From positions 992,001 to 1,056,000 of the forward strand of contig OZ277031.1 in the NCBI GenBank assembly GCA_965613685.1: a DNA stretch of 64,000 bases, given 5' to 3'. The DNA comes from Methylotenera oryzisoli_B (lineage in GTDB: Bacteria > Pseudomonadota > Gammaproteobacteria > Burkholderiales > Methylophilaceae). Position 1 is the first letter of the stretch; each line of letters starts with the position of its first letter. Below, piece after piece: positions 18,083 to 26,969 of the stretch. The translations under genes were made by a program, and so were the position numbers. The notes beneath the pieces were generated by a model that did no database searches, had not been told where the DNA came from, and saw nothing but the letters and a program-made list of their open reading frames with translations.

Positions 18083-18741
18083 ACAAGCCCATCCCAGTCA
18101 TTGCCATAGACGGGCCGTCGGCTTCGGGCAAAGGCACCGTGGCTCAGCGGGTGGCAACGCATTTGGGTTTCCACTATTTGGATTCCGGGGCCTTGTACCG
18201 GATAGTGGCGCTGGCCTCGCAACAAGCCGGTGTCGCTTGGTCGGACGCCGATGCGGTTGCCTTGTGTGCGAAGCAACTCAGCCTGCGCTTTGAGAATGAG
18301 CAAGTATGGCTTAATGATCAGGATGTCTCCGAGGCCATACGCAGCGAGGCCATGGGCAAAGGCGCCTCGCAAGTGGCCGTGCACCAATCCTTGCGTCAAG
18401 TATTAAGCAGCGTGCAACACGATTTCCGGCAAGCGCCAGGTTTGGTGGCTGACGGACGCGACATGGGCACGGTTATTTTTCCCGATGCCGTATTGAAAAT
18501 ATTCCTCACCGCCAGCACTGAAGTCCGCGCGCAACGGCGTTATCAACAATTGCTGGCTAAACAACAAGCGGCTGATTACCAAGCCATATTGCAAGATCTA
18601 TTGGAGCGCGATGCCCGAGATAAAAATCGTGCTAGCGCGCCCTTGCTAATGGCTGAGGATGGCATATTGCTTGAAACCGACCATTTGAGCATAGTGGAAG
18701 CGGTAGAGCGGGTGTTAGAAAATTATCAAGCTTTGGTATAA
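18079..18741 (+). CDS. cmk: Cytidylate kinase
   Basis: A 220-residue (d)CMP kinase. The P-loop GPSASGKGTVAQ is at residues 12-23, HYLDSGALYR near 32-41 and DGRDMGTVIFPDA near 129-141; the late RDARDKNRASAPL is the lid region. The start at 18079 overlaps the aroA stop by four bases, which agrees with the family N-terminus; upstream in-frame starts lie inside aroA. The order cmk-rpsA-ihfB is widely conserved. Confidence 0.95.
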   Translation: MNKPIPVIAIDGPSASGKGTVAQRVATHLGFHYLDSGALYRIVALASQQAGVAWSDADAVALCAKQLSLRFENEQVWLNDQDVSEAIRSEAMGKGASQVAVHQSLRQVLSSVQHDFRQAPGLVADGRDMGTVIFPDAVLKIFLTASTEVRAQRRYQQLLAKQQAADYQAILQDLLERDARDKNRASAPLLMAEDGILLETDHLSIVEAVERVLENYQALV

Positions 18742-18905
18742 TTTTCTGCCTAAATACTATAAATAGTCTTTTATTTTTCAATGTTTTAGTTATAATTACA
18801 TTCTTTCAAATTTTGTGAATTTTTTTCGTCTGCGCATTACACTAATACGCAGTTTTATTAATTACCCCACTGCTAGGTGGGATTACTTTTAGGTACTTTT
18901 ATTTA
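18737..18905 (+). promoter_or_regulatory. rpsA leader with promoter elements and two hairpins
   Basis: Two TATAAT hexamers (18737-18742, overlapping the end of cmk, and 18791-18796) precede the S1 gene; neither has a good -35 at 17 bases. The leader can form two hairpins: CTGCG with CGCAG (18830-18834, 18848-18852) and CCCAC with GTGGG (18866-18870, 18876-18880). The Shine-Dalgarno is weak (AGGT, 12 bases before ATG). Structured leaders without a clear SD are the hallmark of S1 autogenous control in enterobacteria; that this applies here is inference. Confidence 0.45.
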
Positions 18906-20417
18906 ATGGCTTCTACTTCTAAATCCACCCCTTCTTCAATGGAATCATTTGCAGCGCTTTTTGAAGAAAGCTTAATCCATCAAGAAATGCGCTCCGGTGA
19001 AGTTATCACCGCCGAGGTTATCTCTGTTGATAGCGACCACGTTATTGTTAACGCCGGTCTAAAATCAGAAAGCGTGATCGCTGCTTCTGAATTCCACAAT
19101 GCACAAGGCGAGCTTGAAGTTAAAGTCGGCGACTTTGTTAAAGTATTGATCGAAAAATTAGAAGACGGTTTTGGTTCTACCATACTGTCACGCGAAAAAG
19201 CAAAACGCATGGAAACATGGTTAGACTTAGAAGATGCCATGAACGAAGGCCGCATCATCAAAGGTTTTGTCAGCGGTAAAGTTAAAGGTGGTTTACGTGT
19301 TTCTGTTAATGGCATCATGGCTTTCCTACCGGGTTCATTGGTAGACGTGCGCCCAGTGAAAGACACCACCCCATTTGAAAACAAAGAGTGCGATTTAAAA
19401 GTTATTAAAATTGACCGCAAACGTAACAACATCGTTGTTTCTCGTCGTGCCGTGATGGAAGTCAGCGCTGGCGCAGACCGTGAAGCCTTAATGGGTTCAT
19501 TGGCTGAAGGTTCAGTGGTTAAAGGTATCGTTAAAAACATCACCGACTACGGTGCATTCGTGGATTTAGGTGGCATCGATGGCTTGCTACACATTACAGA
19601 CTTGGCATGGCGTCGTGTAAAACACCCATCAGAAGTATTAACTGTAGGTGAAGAAGTGGAAGCGAAAATCTTGAAATTTGATCAAGAGAAAAACCGCGTT
19701 TCACTAGGCATCAAACAATTGGGTGACGATCCATGGATCGCCCTAACCCGTCGTTACCCAGTAAGCACACGCTTATTCGGTAAAGTGTCTAACTTGACTG
19801 ATTACGGTGCGTTTGTTGAAATCGAACCAGGCATTGAAGGTTTGGTTCACGTGTCAGAAATGGACTGGACTAACAAAAACATCCACCCAGGCAAATTGGC
19901 TCAACTAGGTGACGAAGTAGAAGTCATGATCCTTGAGATCGACGAAGCACGTCGTCGTCTATCATTGGGCATGAAACAATGCCAAGCCAACCCATGGGAT
20001 GATTTCTCTGCCACTCACGCTAAAGGCGACAAAGTATCAGGTCAAATCAAATCCATCACCGACTTCGGCGTGTTCATTGGTTTGCCAGGTGGCATAGACG
20101 GTTTAGTGCACTTGTCTGATTTGTCTTGGACACAAACTGGCGAAGAAGCCATCCGCAACTTCAAAAAAGGTGACGAATTGCAAGCTGTCATTTTGGCCAT
20201 AGACGTTGAGAAAGAGCGCATTTCATTGGGTGTTAAACAATTGCTTGCCGATCCATCTGGCGCAACCAGCAGCACAGACGATAAATCCGAAGCCAAACCT
20301 AAAGCTAAATCTGCCAAAACTAAAGACACGGCAGCTAAAGTGGCGGATGACGGCGCAACTGCAGGTACAACTAACCTTGGTGCTCTATTAAAAGCTAAAT
20401 TAGATAGCAAGAAATAA
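18906..20417 (+). CDS. rpsA: 30S ribosomal protein S1 with five S1 domains
   Basis: A 503-residue S1 protein, which binds mRNA to the 30S subunit. I count five S1 (OB-fold) domains at about 34-100, 117-183, 204-272, 289-359 and 376-446. The usual proteobacterial protein has six domains and about 550-570 residues. After domain 5 (ISLGVKQLLADP) the sequence passes directly into a 57-residue Ala/Lys/Asp/Ser/Thr-rich tail and ends NLGALLKAKLDSKK, like the normal C-terminus of the family. So domain 6 is missing, without frameshift debris in the DNA after it. It is followed after 32 bases by ihfB. Confidence 0.95.
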   Translation: MASTSKSTPSSMESFAALFEESLIHQEMRSGEVITAEVISVDSDHVIVNAGLKSESVIAASEFHNAQGELEVKVGDFVKVLIEKLEDGFGSTILSREKAKRMETWLDLEDAMNEGRIIKGFVSGKVKGGLRVSVNGIMAFLPGSLVDVRPVKDTTPFENKECDLKVIKIDRKRNNIVVSRRAVMEVSAGADREALMGSLAEGSVVKGIVKNITDYGAFVDLGGIDGLLHITDLAWRRVKHPSEVLTVGEEVEAKILKFDQEKNRVSLGIKQLGDDPWIALTRRYPVSTRLFGKVSNLTDYGAFVEIEPGIEGLVHVSEMDWTNKNIHPGKLAQLGDEVEVMILEIDEARRRLSLGMKQCQANPWDDFSATHAKGDKVSGQIKSITDFGVFIGLPGGIDGLVHLSDLSWTQTGEEAIRNFKKGDELQAVILAIDVEKERISLGVKQLLADPSGATSSTDDKSEAKPKAKSAKTKDTAAKVADDGATAGTTNLGALLKAKLDSKK

Positions 20418-20449
20418 GTGTAATTAGTGACAAGATAAAGGCAATAAGC

Positions 20450-20731
20450 ATGACCAAATCTGAACTAATTACGCTGCTTGCGGAGCGTTTTCCGCAATTG
20501 GTTGTAAAAGACGCGGAGCTATCAGTCAAAGCTATTTTAGATGCGATGACTGACAACCTAGCGGCTGGGGAACGCATCGAAATTCGTGGCTTTGGTAGTT
20601 TTAGTTTGAACTACCGTCCACCGCGCTTGGGACGTAACCCGAAAACCGGCAGCAAAGTGCAAGTGCCAGAAAAGCACGTACCGCACTTTAAAGCAGGCAA
20701 GGAATTGCGTGAGCGCGTCGATTTAACTTAA
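20450..20731 (+). CDS. ihfB: Integration host factor subunit beta
   Basis: A 93-residue IHF beta subunit of the HU/IHF family. The DNA-bending arm carries RPPRLGRNPKTGSKVQVP and the preceding IEIRGFGSFSL matches the family signature. It forms a heterodimer with IHF alpha (not in this window). The position after rpsA is conserved in proteobacteria. A terminator follows at 20771. Confidence 0.96.
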   Translation: MTKSELITLLAERFPQLVVKDAELSVKAILDAMTDNLAAGERIEIRGFGSFSLNYRPPRLGRNPKTGSKVQVPEKHVPHFKAGKELRERVDLT

Positions 20732-20770
20732 GTTAGATGCGGCTTGCTAGCCCAAGCTAAGCAATATAAA

Positions 20771-20797
20771 ACGGCAGCCGATGGCTGCCGTTTTTTT
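20771..20797 (+). terminator. Rho-independent terminator after ihfB
   Basis: ACGGCAGCC and GGCTGCCGT form a perfect 9-bp stem with loop GAT, followed by a run of seven T residues. It ends the cmk-rpsA-ihfB unit and separates it from lapB. Confidence 0.92.
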
Positions 20798-20897
20798 ATG
20801 CGCTCGCCATTAAGCGCTTACTGGATTTTAAATTTAAGTTAAAATGACCAGCATATGAATGCTTCATCCCATCTAGCCTATTGCAGTAGGATCAACC

Positions 20898-22064
20898 ATG
20901 GAATTTGAATTCTGGTGGTTGCTGGTCTTACCGCTTTTCTTTAGCCTGGGCTGGCTAGCCGCCAGGGTGGATTTGAAGCAATTGCTGGCCGAGTCAACCG
21001 CCCTGCCTGCCGCCTACTTCAAAGGCTTAAATTTCCTCATTACCAATCAGCAAGACAAAGCCATAGAAGCTTTCAGCGAAGCGGTGCAAGCCAACACGGA
21101 ATCCTTAGAACTGCATTTCGCCCTAGGCAGCTTATTCAGAAAGCGTGGCGAAGTGGATAGAGCCATCCACCTGCATCTGCATTTGCTGGAAAAAAAAGCC
21201 TTAGAGCCGCAACAAAAATTAGCCGTTACTGCCGAGCTGGCGCAAGATTACTTAAAAGCCGGCTTGCTCGATCGTGCAGAAGAATTGTTTGAATCATTGG
21301 ACGACAACCGCTACCGGCAACCTGCGCTACGTGCCTTGCTGGAAATCTACGTACGCGAACGCGAATGGTTAAGAGCGATTAAAGCCGCCACGGAATTAGA
21401 ACGTTTATCTGGCGTGCCATTTCGCATTGAAGTGGCCCACTACCATTGCGAACTGGCCGTGCAATTCCAATTGGCTAATGACTTAACTTCAGCTCAATCC
21501 TCACTTGAAGAGGCCCTGCACGCCAATAAAAATTGCGTACGGGCCAACGTCCTATTGGGGGACATGTTAGTTGAAGATCAAGCCCATAAAGCAGCAATTG
21601 CCACCTGGAAACGCATTGAGTTTCAAAAGCCCGAATACCTAGGTTTAATCGCACCTAAATTACTGCATAGCTACCAATCGCTTGGCCAAACTAAAGAAGG
21701 CTTAAGCTTGCTACAAGCTTATTTACAGACCTACCAACTGCCTTCCATGTTAAAAGTTTTGTTTGATGCCACTTTGGCTGAGCAAGGGGCAGATCAGGCG
21801 GCTAAACTTGCCCGCAATGAATTAATAAAAAAACCCAGCTTGAGTACCCTAGATCAGCTATTGCAAGCACGGGCCATATTAGAGGACAGCAAGAAACAAA
21901 AATCCCAGGACACGCAACTCATGCAACAAGCGGTGCGCCATGCGATTGGCAACCGAACCACCTACCACTGCGAGCAATGTGGTTTCAAAGCCAAGTACCA
22001 CCATTGGCAATGCCCAGCCTGCAATGCATGGGAATCCTTGCCTGCTGAACCCACCAACGTTTAA
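20898..22064 (+). CDS. lapB: Lipopolysaccharide assembly protein B
   Basis: A 388-residue LapB (YciM). An N-terminal membrane helix (about 5-20) anchors a series of TPR repeats (about 35-330) facing the cytoplasm. A C-terminal rubredoxin-type metal domain shows CEQCGF near 356 and CPAC near 370. In Escherichia coli LapB regulates LPS synthesis by presenting LpxC to FtsH. In many proteobacteria lapA sits between ihfB and lapB; here the 166-base gap has only a terminator and no lapA. Length is normal. Confidence 0.93.
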   Translation: MEFEFWWLLVLPLFFSLGWLAARVDLKQLLAESTALPAAYFKGLNFLITNQQDKAIEAFSEAVQANTESLELHFALGSLFRKRGEVDRAIHLHLHLLEKKALEPQQKLAVTAELAQDYLKAGLLDRAEELFESLDDNRYRQPALRALLEIYVREREWLRAIKAATELERLSGVPFRIEVAHYHCELAVQFQLANDLTSAQSSLEEALHANKNCVRANVLLGDMLVEDQAHKAAIATWKRIEFQKPEYLGLIAPKLLHSYQSLGQTKEGLSLLQAYLQTYQLPSMLKVLFDATLAEQGADQAAKLARNELIKKPSLSTLDQLLQARAILEDSKKQKSQDTQLMQQAVRHAIGNRTTYHCEQCGFKAKYHHWQCPACNAWESLPAEPTNV

Positions 22065-22076
22065 AGCTAAATCACC

Positions 22077-22796
22077 ATGACCAGCACTCAGAACACCCAG
22101 ACCAACCGCGACCCTAAAATAATCGTGGCTCTTGATTACGCCGATGCCGACAGCGCACTTGCATTGGTGCGTCAGTTAGATCCTAGTTTATGCCGCCTTA
22201 AAGTCGGTAAGGAGTTGTTTACGGCAGCCGGTCCACAGTTTGTTGAACAATTGGCCAAGCTCAACTTCGGTGTGTTTTTAGACCTAAAATTTCACGACAT
22301 CCCCAACACCGTAGCCAAAGCTTGCAGTGCAGCCAGCAAGCTAGGCGTTTGGATGCTAAACGTGCATGCCAGCGGCGGCCTAGAAATGATGCAAGCCGCA
22401 CAAGCGGCCGTCAACGAACAAGCCAAACCGCCCATCCTCATCGCTGTCACGGTATTAACCAGCATGAACCAAGCTAACCTGACGCAAATTGGCGTAGCCG
22501 CCGATTTGCCTAGCCACGTCATGAACTTAGCCAAACTCACCCAGCAAGCAGGCCTGAGCGGCGTGGTTTGCTCTGCTCAGGAAGCCGCTATGTTGCGTGC
22601 AGCATTAGGCCAAGCATTTTGCTTGGTGACCCCAGGTATACGCCCGACTGGCGCCAGTCAAGACGATCAATCTCGTATCGTCACCCCAGCCCAAGCCTTA
22701 CAAAATGGCGCCAGCTATTTGGTTATAGGCCGACCGATCACGCAAGCTGCCGACCCGCTCAAAGCGCTGATCGCCATCCACGCCGAATGCGCCTAA
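22077..22796 (+). CDS. pyrF: Orotidine 5'-phosphate decarboxylase
   Basis: A 239-residue OMP decarboxylase, the last step of UMP synthesis. The catalytic segment FLDLKFHDIPNTV carries the Asp-Lys-Asp array, with the other active-site parts KVGKELF near 42-48 and LVTPGIRP near 183-190. It follows lapB after 12 bases and probably shares its transcript; lapB-pyrF adjacency is common. Confidence 0.96.
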   Translation: MTSTQNTQTNRDPKIIVALDYADADSALALVRQLDPSLCRLKVGKELFTAAGPQFVEQLAKLNFGVFLDLKFHDIPNTVAKACSAASKLGVWMLNVHASGGLEMMQAAQAAVNEQAKPPILIAVTVLTSMNQANLTQIGVAADLPSHVMNLAKLTQQAGLSGVVCSAQEAAMLRAALGQAFCLVTPGIRPTGASQDDQSRIVTPAQALQNGASYLVIGRPITQAADPLKALIAIHAECA

Positions 22797-22863
22797 AACC
22801 AGGCTAAGCAATTGAAATAACTAGAAAAACGGCTACTCCTCATGGCATAAAAGCGTATGATAG

Positions 22864-22888
22864 GAGCTAGCAGTCTAGCTGTCAGCTC
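22864..22888 (+). repeat. Imperfect hairpin upstream of the comEA-like gene
   Basis: GAGCTAGCAG and CTGTCAGCTC can pair over ten positions with one mismatch and one wobble, around TCTAG. There is no T-run after it. It lies 37 bases before the comEA-like start and may be a leader structure or an operator. Confidence 0.4.
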
Positions 22889-22924
22889 GACTACGCAGCA
22901 GTCCAATCAGTGGGGAGCGCTCAA

Positions 22925-23584
22925 ATGAAAACCTTCTTGATCCTCGTATTATGCTGGTTAGGCTTAAGCTACTCTGCACAAGCCGCCGTCAACATCAACA
23001 CGGCCAACCAAACTGAATTGGAAAGCCTGCCTGGCATAGGGCCGGTTAAAGCCAAAGCCATATTGGAATACCGCAAAAAGAATGGTGGCTTTAAAAGCGT
23101 AGACGAGCTAACCAGAGTCGATGGCATAGGCCCGGTTACCCTAAAAAATGCACGAAACGATATCGTGCTTGATGCCAGCGCGATGACCAAGCCTACAGCC
23201 GTTAGCGCCTATCCAAAAAGTCATGCCGATAGCAAGAAAGCACTGAAGCAGGCTGCGCCTGCAGCAGCGGTGCTTGAAATGCCGGCCCAGCCAACACGGG
23301 CCAACAAGGCCAACAAGGCCATCATCGTGCCAGCCAAAGCGATTGTTAGCACTAAGCCAGCAACTACGGCAACCAGTGCCACGCCGACTAAGCTAGCACC
23401 AGCTAAAGTAAGCCCCGTGAAGGTTAGGGTCGGTGGACTTAATCCTGGCATTTCAGCGCCTGGCAAATCAAACCCTGGCCTCTCAAAGCCTGGCAATTTA
23501 AATCCTGCTAAACAACCGGTCATCACCGCAAAACCCAGTGCAATCAAGCCCTCGTCACAAAAAGCCGCGCCTAAGAAGCCCTAA
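22925..23584 (+). CDS. Secreted helix-hairpin-helix (ComEA-like) protein with low-complexity tail
   Basis: A 219-residue protein with a signal peptide (about 1-20, ending AQA) and a ComEA-type double helix-hairpin-helix domain (about 22-80: INTANQTELESLPGIGPVKA, later VDGIGPVTLKN). Such proteins bind double-stranded DNA at the envelope during uptake. The remaining 140 residues are unusual: an Ala/Lys/Pro/Thr-rich stretch and then a set of short NPG-S-PGK-like repeats near residues 178-200. I start at the ATG at 22925, which has GGGGAG seven bases upstream; an in-frame GTG at 22910 lies before that site. The role of the tail is unknown. Confidence 0.85.
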   Translation: MKTFLILVLCWLGLSYSAQAAVNINTANQTELESLPGIGPVKAKAILEYRKKNGGFKSVDELTRVDGIGPVTLKNARNDIVLDASAMTKPTAVSAYPKSHADSKKALKQAAPAAAVLEMPAQPTRANKANKAIIVPAKAIVSTKPATTATSATPTKLAPAKVSPVKVRVGGLNPGISAPGKSNPGLSKPGNLNPAKQPVITAKPSAIKPSSQKAAPKKP

Positions 23585-23605
23585 GCTTATTTAACGATTG
23601 GCGGC

Positions 23606-25654
23606 TTACTTTACCCGCATACCCAATTGCGCGCCGGCATCAGGGCTAAGAATGAACGGACCGCCGCTCTCGTCACTGGCCGCCAACACCATGCCTTCGC
23701 TGAGGCCAAACTTCATTTTACGTGGCGCCAGATTGGCCACCATCAATGTCAATCGGCCTATTAATTGGTCAGGATCGTAAGCCGATTTAATGCCAGCAAA
23801 CACCTGTCTAGGCTTAGCTTCGCCTATGTCTAAACTCAATCTGAGTAATTTTTCTGCGCCTTCTACGTGTTCCGCATGAATAATTTTAGCGATGCGCAAA
23901 TCCACCTTGGTAAAGTCGTCTATGCTGATTTCCATGCCACTGGTCTCGGCCGGCGCAACGCTAGCCTTTACTGGCGCAACCGTTGGGCTGGCAGTGAGGT
24001 TTTCTTTATTGGCTTCAGTCATGTCTAGTATCCATTTAGGGTCGATACGGGTAATTAAATGTTGGTAGCTTTGTATGCGATGCCCGGCAGTTAATTCCTC
24101 CGTAACACTGGTCCAGCTTAATGACTCTATATTGAGAAATTGCTCTACCTCGCCAGCCAGTTTTGGCAAGACCGGTTTTAAGTACAGGGTAAGCAAACGG
24201 AATAATTCCAGCGCATCGGAACACACTTCTTGCAAGGCTTGCGTTTGATCAGCTTGCTTAGCCATCACCCAAGGGGCTTTTTCTGCCACGAAGCCGTTGG
24301 CACTGTCTGCCAGGCGCATGATTTCACGCAAGGCCTTACCGTATTCCCTGCTATCAAAAGCCTCGGCTATCATAGCCGCGCTGGATTTGAGTTCTGCTAC
24401 CACCGGGTTGTTGCTGGAGGGGCGCAATTGACCGTCGAATTGTTTATTAATAAAGCCGGCAGTGCGGCTGGCTATATTGATGTATTTGCCGACTAAATCG
24501 CTGTTTACCCTAGCCACAAAATCATCCAGGCTTAAATCGATGTCTTCCATGCTGCTATTCAGTTTGGCGGCGTAATAATAACGCAAGTATTCCGGATTCT
24601 TAATGTGTTCCAAGTAACTGCGTGCCGTTATGAACGTACCGCGCGACTTACTCATTTTTTCACCATTGACGGTCAAGAAGCCATGGGCAAAAATTTTCGT
24701 TGGTTTACGGTAACCGCTGTATTCCAATGTGGCCGGCCAAAATAAGGCATGAAAATACAGGATGTCTTTACCAATAAAATGGTACAACTCTGTCTTGGCA
24801 TCTTGGGCCCAGTACTCATCAAAATCCAAACCGGTGTCGGCGCAGAGCTTTTTAAAGCTGGCCATGTAACCTATGGGTGCATCCAACCACACGTAAAAAT
24901 ACTTGCCGGGCGCATCCGGGATTTCAAAACCAAAATACGGCGCATCGCGTGATATATCCCAATCGTTTAAGCCGCTTTCAAACCATTCCGACATTTTATT
25001 GGCGGCTTCACCCTGCAAGGTGCCTGAGCGGGTCCATTCTTTTAAAAAATCAGCGCATTCCGATAATTTAAAAAAGTAATGCTCGGTTTCTTTGCGCACC
25101 GGTGCAGCACCGGATACTGCAGAATAGGCATTAATTAGCTCGGTGGGGTTGTAGGTCGCGCCGCACACTTCACAGGAATCGCCGTACTGATCTTTGGCAT
25201 GGCATTTAGGGCACTCGCCTTTAATGAAGCGATCCGGTAGAAACATGTTTTTAAGCGGGTCATAAAACTGCTCTATCACTTTGCTGGCTATTTTTCCTGC
25301 GCCTTTGAGCGCCAAGTAAATGCTCTGTGACAGGGCTTTGTTTTCTGGGGCGTTGGTCGAGTAGTAGTGATCGAAGCCCACTAAAAACTCATTGAAATCG
25401 GCGCTGTGCTGCTTGTGCACATCGGCTATTAAGGCTTCTGGCGTGATGCCCTCTTTTTCCGCCCGCAACATAATCGGCGTGCCATGCGTATCGTCGGCAC
25501 AAACGTAATGCACGGTATGCCCTTGCATTTTTTGAAAGCGCACCCAAATGTCGGTTTGTATGTATTCAACCAAATGGCCTAGATGTATACTGCCATTGGC
25601 ATAAGGAAGGGCTGAGGTAACGAGGATCTTGCGTGCTGTGTGTGCGGTGGCCAT
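23606..25654 (-). CDS. metG: Methionine--tRNA ligase
   Basis: A 682-residue MetRS. It shows the HIGH-type motif in SIHLGHLVEYI, the zinc knuckle CPKCHAKDQYGDSCEVCG near 145-165, and GEKMSKSRGTFI. A C-terminal tRNA-binding EMAP/Arc1p-like domain (about 578-682) gives the dimeric form. I set the start at the ATG at 25654 (MATAHTARKILVTSALP); an upstream in-frame start would add 42 residues that do not fit the family. It is divergent from apbC, a typical arrangement. Confidence 0.96.
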   Translation of the reverse strand: MATAHTARKILVTSALPYANGSIHLGHLVEYIQTDIWVRFQKMQGHTVHYVCADDTHGTPIMLRAEKEGITPEALIADVHKQHSADFNEFLVGFDHYYSTNAPENKALSQSIYLALKGAGKIASKVIEQFYDPLKNMFLPDRFIKGECPKCHAKDQYGDSCEVCGATYNPTELINAYSAVSGAAPVRKETEHYFFKLSECADFLKEWTRSGTLQGEAANKMSEWFESGLNDWDISRDAPYFGFEIPDAPGKYFYVWLDAPIGYMASFKKLCADTGLDFDEYWAQDAKTELYHFIGKDILYFHALFWPATLEYSGYRKPTKIFAHGFLTVNGEKMSKSRGTFITARSYLEHIKNPEYLRYYYAAKLNSSMEDIDLSLDDFVARVNSDLVGKYINIASRTAGFINKQFDGQLRPSSNNPVVAELKSSAAMIAEAFDSREYGKALREIMRLADSANGFVAEKAPWVMAKQADQTQALQEVCSDALELFRLLTLYLKPVLPKLAGEVEQFLNIESLSWTSVTEELTAGHRIQSYQHLITRIDPKWILDMTEANKENLTASPTVAPVKASVAPAETSGMEISIDDFTKVDLRIAKIIHAEHVEGAEKLLRLSLDIGEAKPRQVFAGIKSAYDPDQLIGRLTLMVANLAPRKMKFGLSEGMVLAASDESGGPFILSPDAGAQLGMRVK

Positions 25655-25864
25655 GAGATAAATGGATCTATTTAGCGAAAACGGTATTCTAGCAAATGCG
25701 GCCAGCTTAACCCAGCGTTGATTGCGCATTTTATACGACAGCCTGTTTATTGCCAGCTTAGCAATCAGCGCAAAAATCACCCAAGCCGGCAGGACTATCG
25801 GTTAAAATACCTTATCATTTTACTCAAGTTTATTTTCAACTAAACACTAACAGGAATTGCACGC

Positions 25865-26953
25865 ATGGCCGTCACCGAACTTCTCATCCAAAGCACCTTA
25901 AAAGTCTGCATAGACCCAAATACCGGCAAGGATTTCATCAGCAGCAAATCAGCCAAAAATATCCAAATAAATGGCAGCGAGGTCAGCGTGGACATCGTGC
26001 TGGGCTACCCAGCGAAATCGGTCATGGGCCAAGTGCAAAATTTGGTCAGCGAAACGCTGGCTGCCTTACCCGGGGTAAGCAATGTCACGGTCAATATTGG
26101 CAGCCGCATAGTCGCACATAAAGCCCAACAAGGCGTGACGCTATTACCCAATGTAAAAAACATCATTGCCGTTGCCTCTGGTAAAGGCGGGGTAGGCAAA
26201 TCCACCACCTCCGTCAACTTAGCTCTAGCCTTGGCCGCCGAAGGCGCCACGGTCGGCTTGTTGGATGCCGATATTTACGGTCCTAGCCAACCGCATATGC
26301 TGGGCATCAGCGGCCGCCCAGAAAGCAGCGATGGTAAAACCATGGACCCCATGCAAGCGCATGGCATACAAGCCATGTCCATCGGCTTCCTTATCGACAA
26401 CGACACGCCCATGGTATGGCGCGGCCCCATGGTCACCGGGGCACTAGAGCAACTGCTACGCGACACCAAATGGCGCGATCTGGATTATCTAATCATCGAT
26501 TTGCCTCCGGGCACAGGCGACATACAATTAACGCTGGCACAAAAAATACCGGTGACCGGCGCCATTATCGTCACCACCCCACAAGACATTGCCCTACTCG
26601 ATGCGCGCAAAGGTTTAAAAATGTTTGAGAAAGTCAGCATTCCTATTTTGGGCATCGTTGAGAACATGAGCACCCACATTTGCTCGCAATGCGGCTTTGA
26701 AGAACACATTTTTGGTGCCGGCGGTGGTGCCACCATGTGCCAAGACTACCAAGTGGATTTATTGGGCAGCCTGCCCTTAGACATTAACATACGCTTGCAA
26801 TCCGATGGCGGCCAGCCCTCTGTGGCGGCGGACCCAAACGGGAAAATCGCGGCCATTTATAAAAAAATAGCCCGTACTGCCGCTATTAAAATAGCCAACA
26901 GCAGTTTGGATCACAGCGCTAAATTTCCTAATATAGTCATCCAAAACAGTTAA
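25865..26953 (+). CDS. apbC: Mrp/ApbC iron-sulfur cluster carrier ATPase
   Basis: A 362-residue Mrp/NBP35-type P-loop ATPase that carries 4Fe-4S clusters to apoproteins. An N-terminal DUF59 (MIP18-like) domain covers about 5-80. The deviant Walker A is GKGGVGKST near 106-114; DADIYGPSQPHMLG and IDLPPGTGDIQLTL follow. The cluster-binding CxxC (HICSQCGFEEH) is near residue 274. It is the first gene of a plus-strand pair with the DUF1003 gene. Confidence 0.95.
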   Translation: MAVTELLIQSTLKVCIDPNTGKDFISSKSAKNIQINGSEVSVDIVLGYPAKSVMGQVQNLVSETLAALPGVSNVTVNIGSRIVAHKAQQGVTLLPNVKNIIAVASGKGGVGKSTTSVNLALALAAEGATVGLLDADIYGPSQPHMLGISGRPESSDGKTMDPMQAHGIQAMSIGFLIDNDTPMVWRGPMVTGALEQLLRDTKWRDLDYLIIDLPPGTGDIQLTLAQKIPVTGAIIVTTPQDIALLDARKGLKMFEKVSIPILGIVENMSTHICSQCGFEEHIFGAGGGATMCQDYQVDLLGSLPLDINIRLQSDGGQPSVAADPNGKIAAIYKKIARTAAIKIANSSLDHSAKFPNIVIQNS

Positions 26954-26969
26954 TTTAAAGGCGCTCGCC

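Noticed and set aside
18980..19543. A 187-codon open frame antisense to rpsA.
   Set aside because: It is opposite the first S1 domains, with a product dominated by Ser/Thr/Leu typical of reverse reading of a conserved gene.
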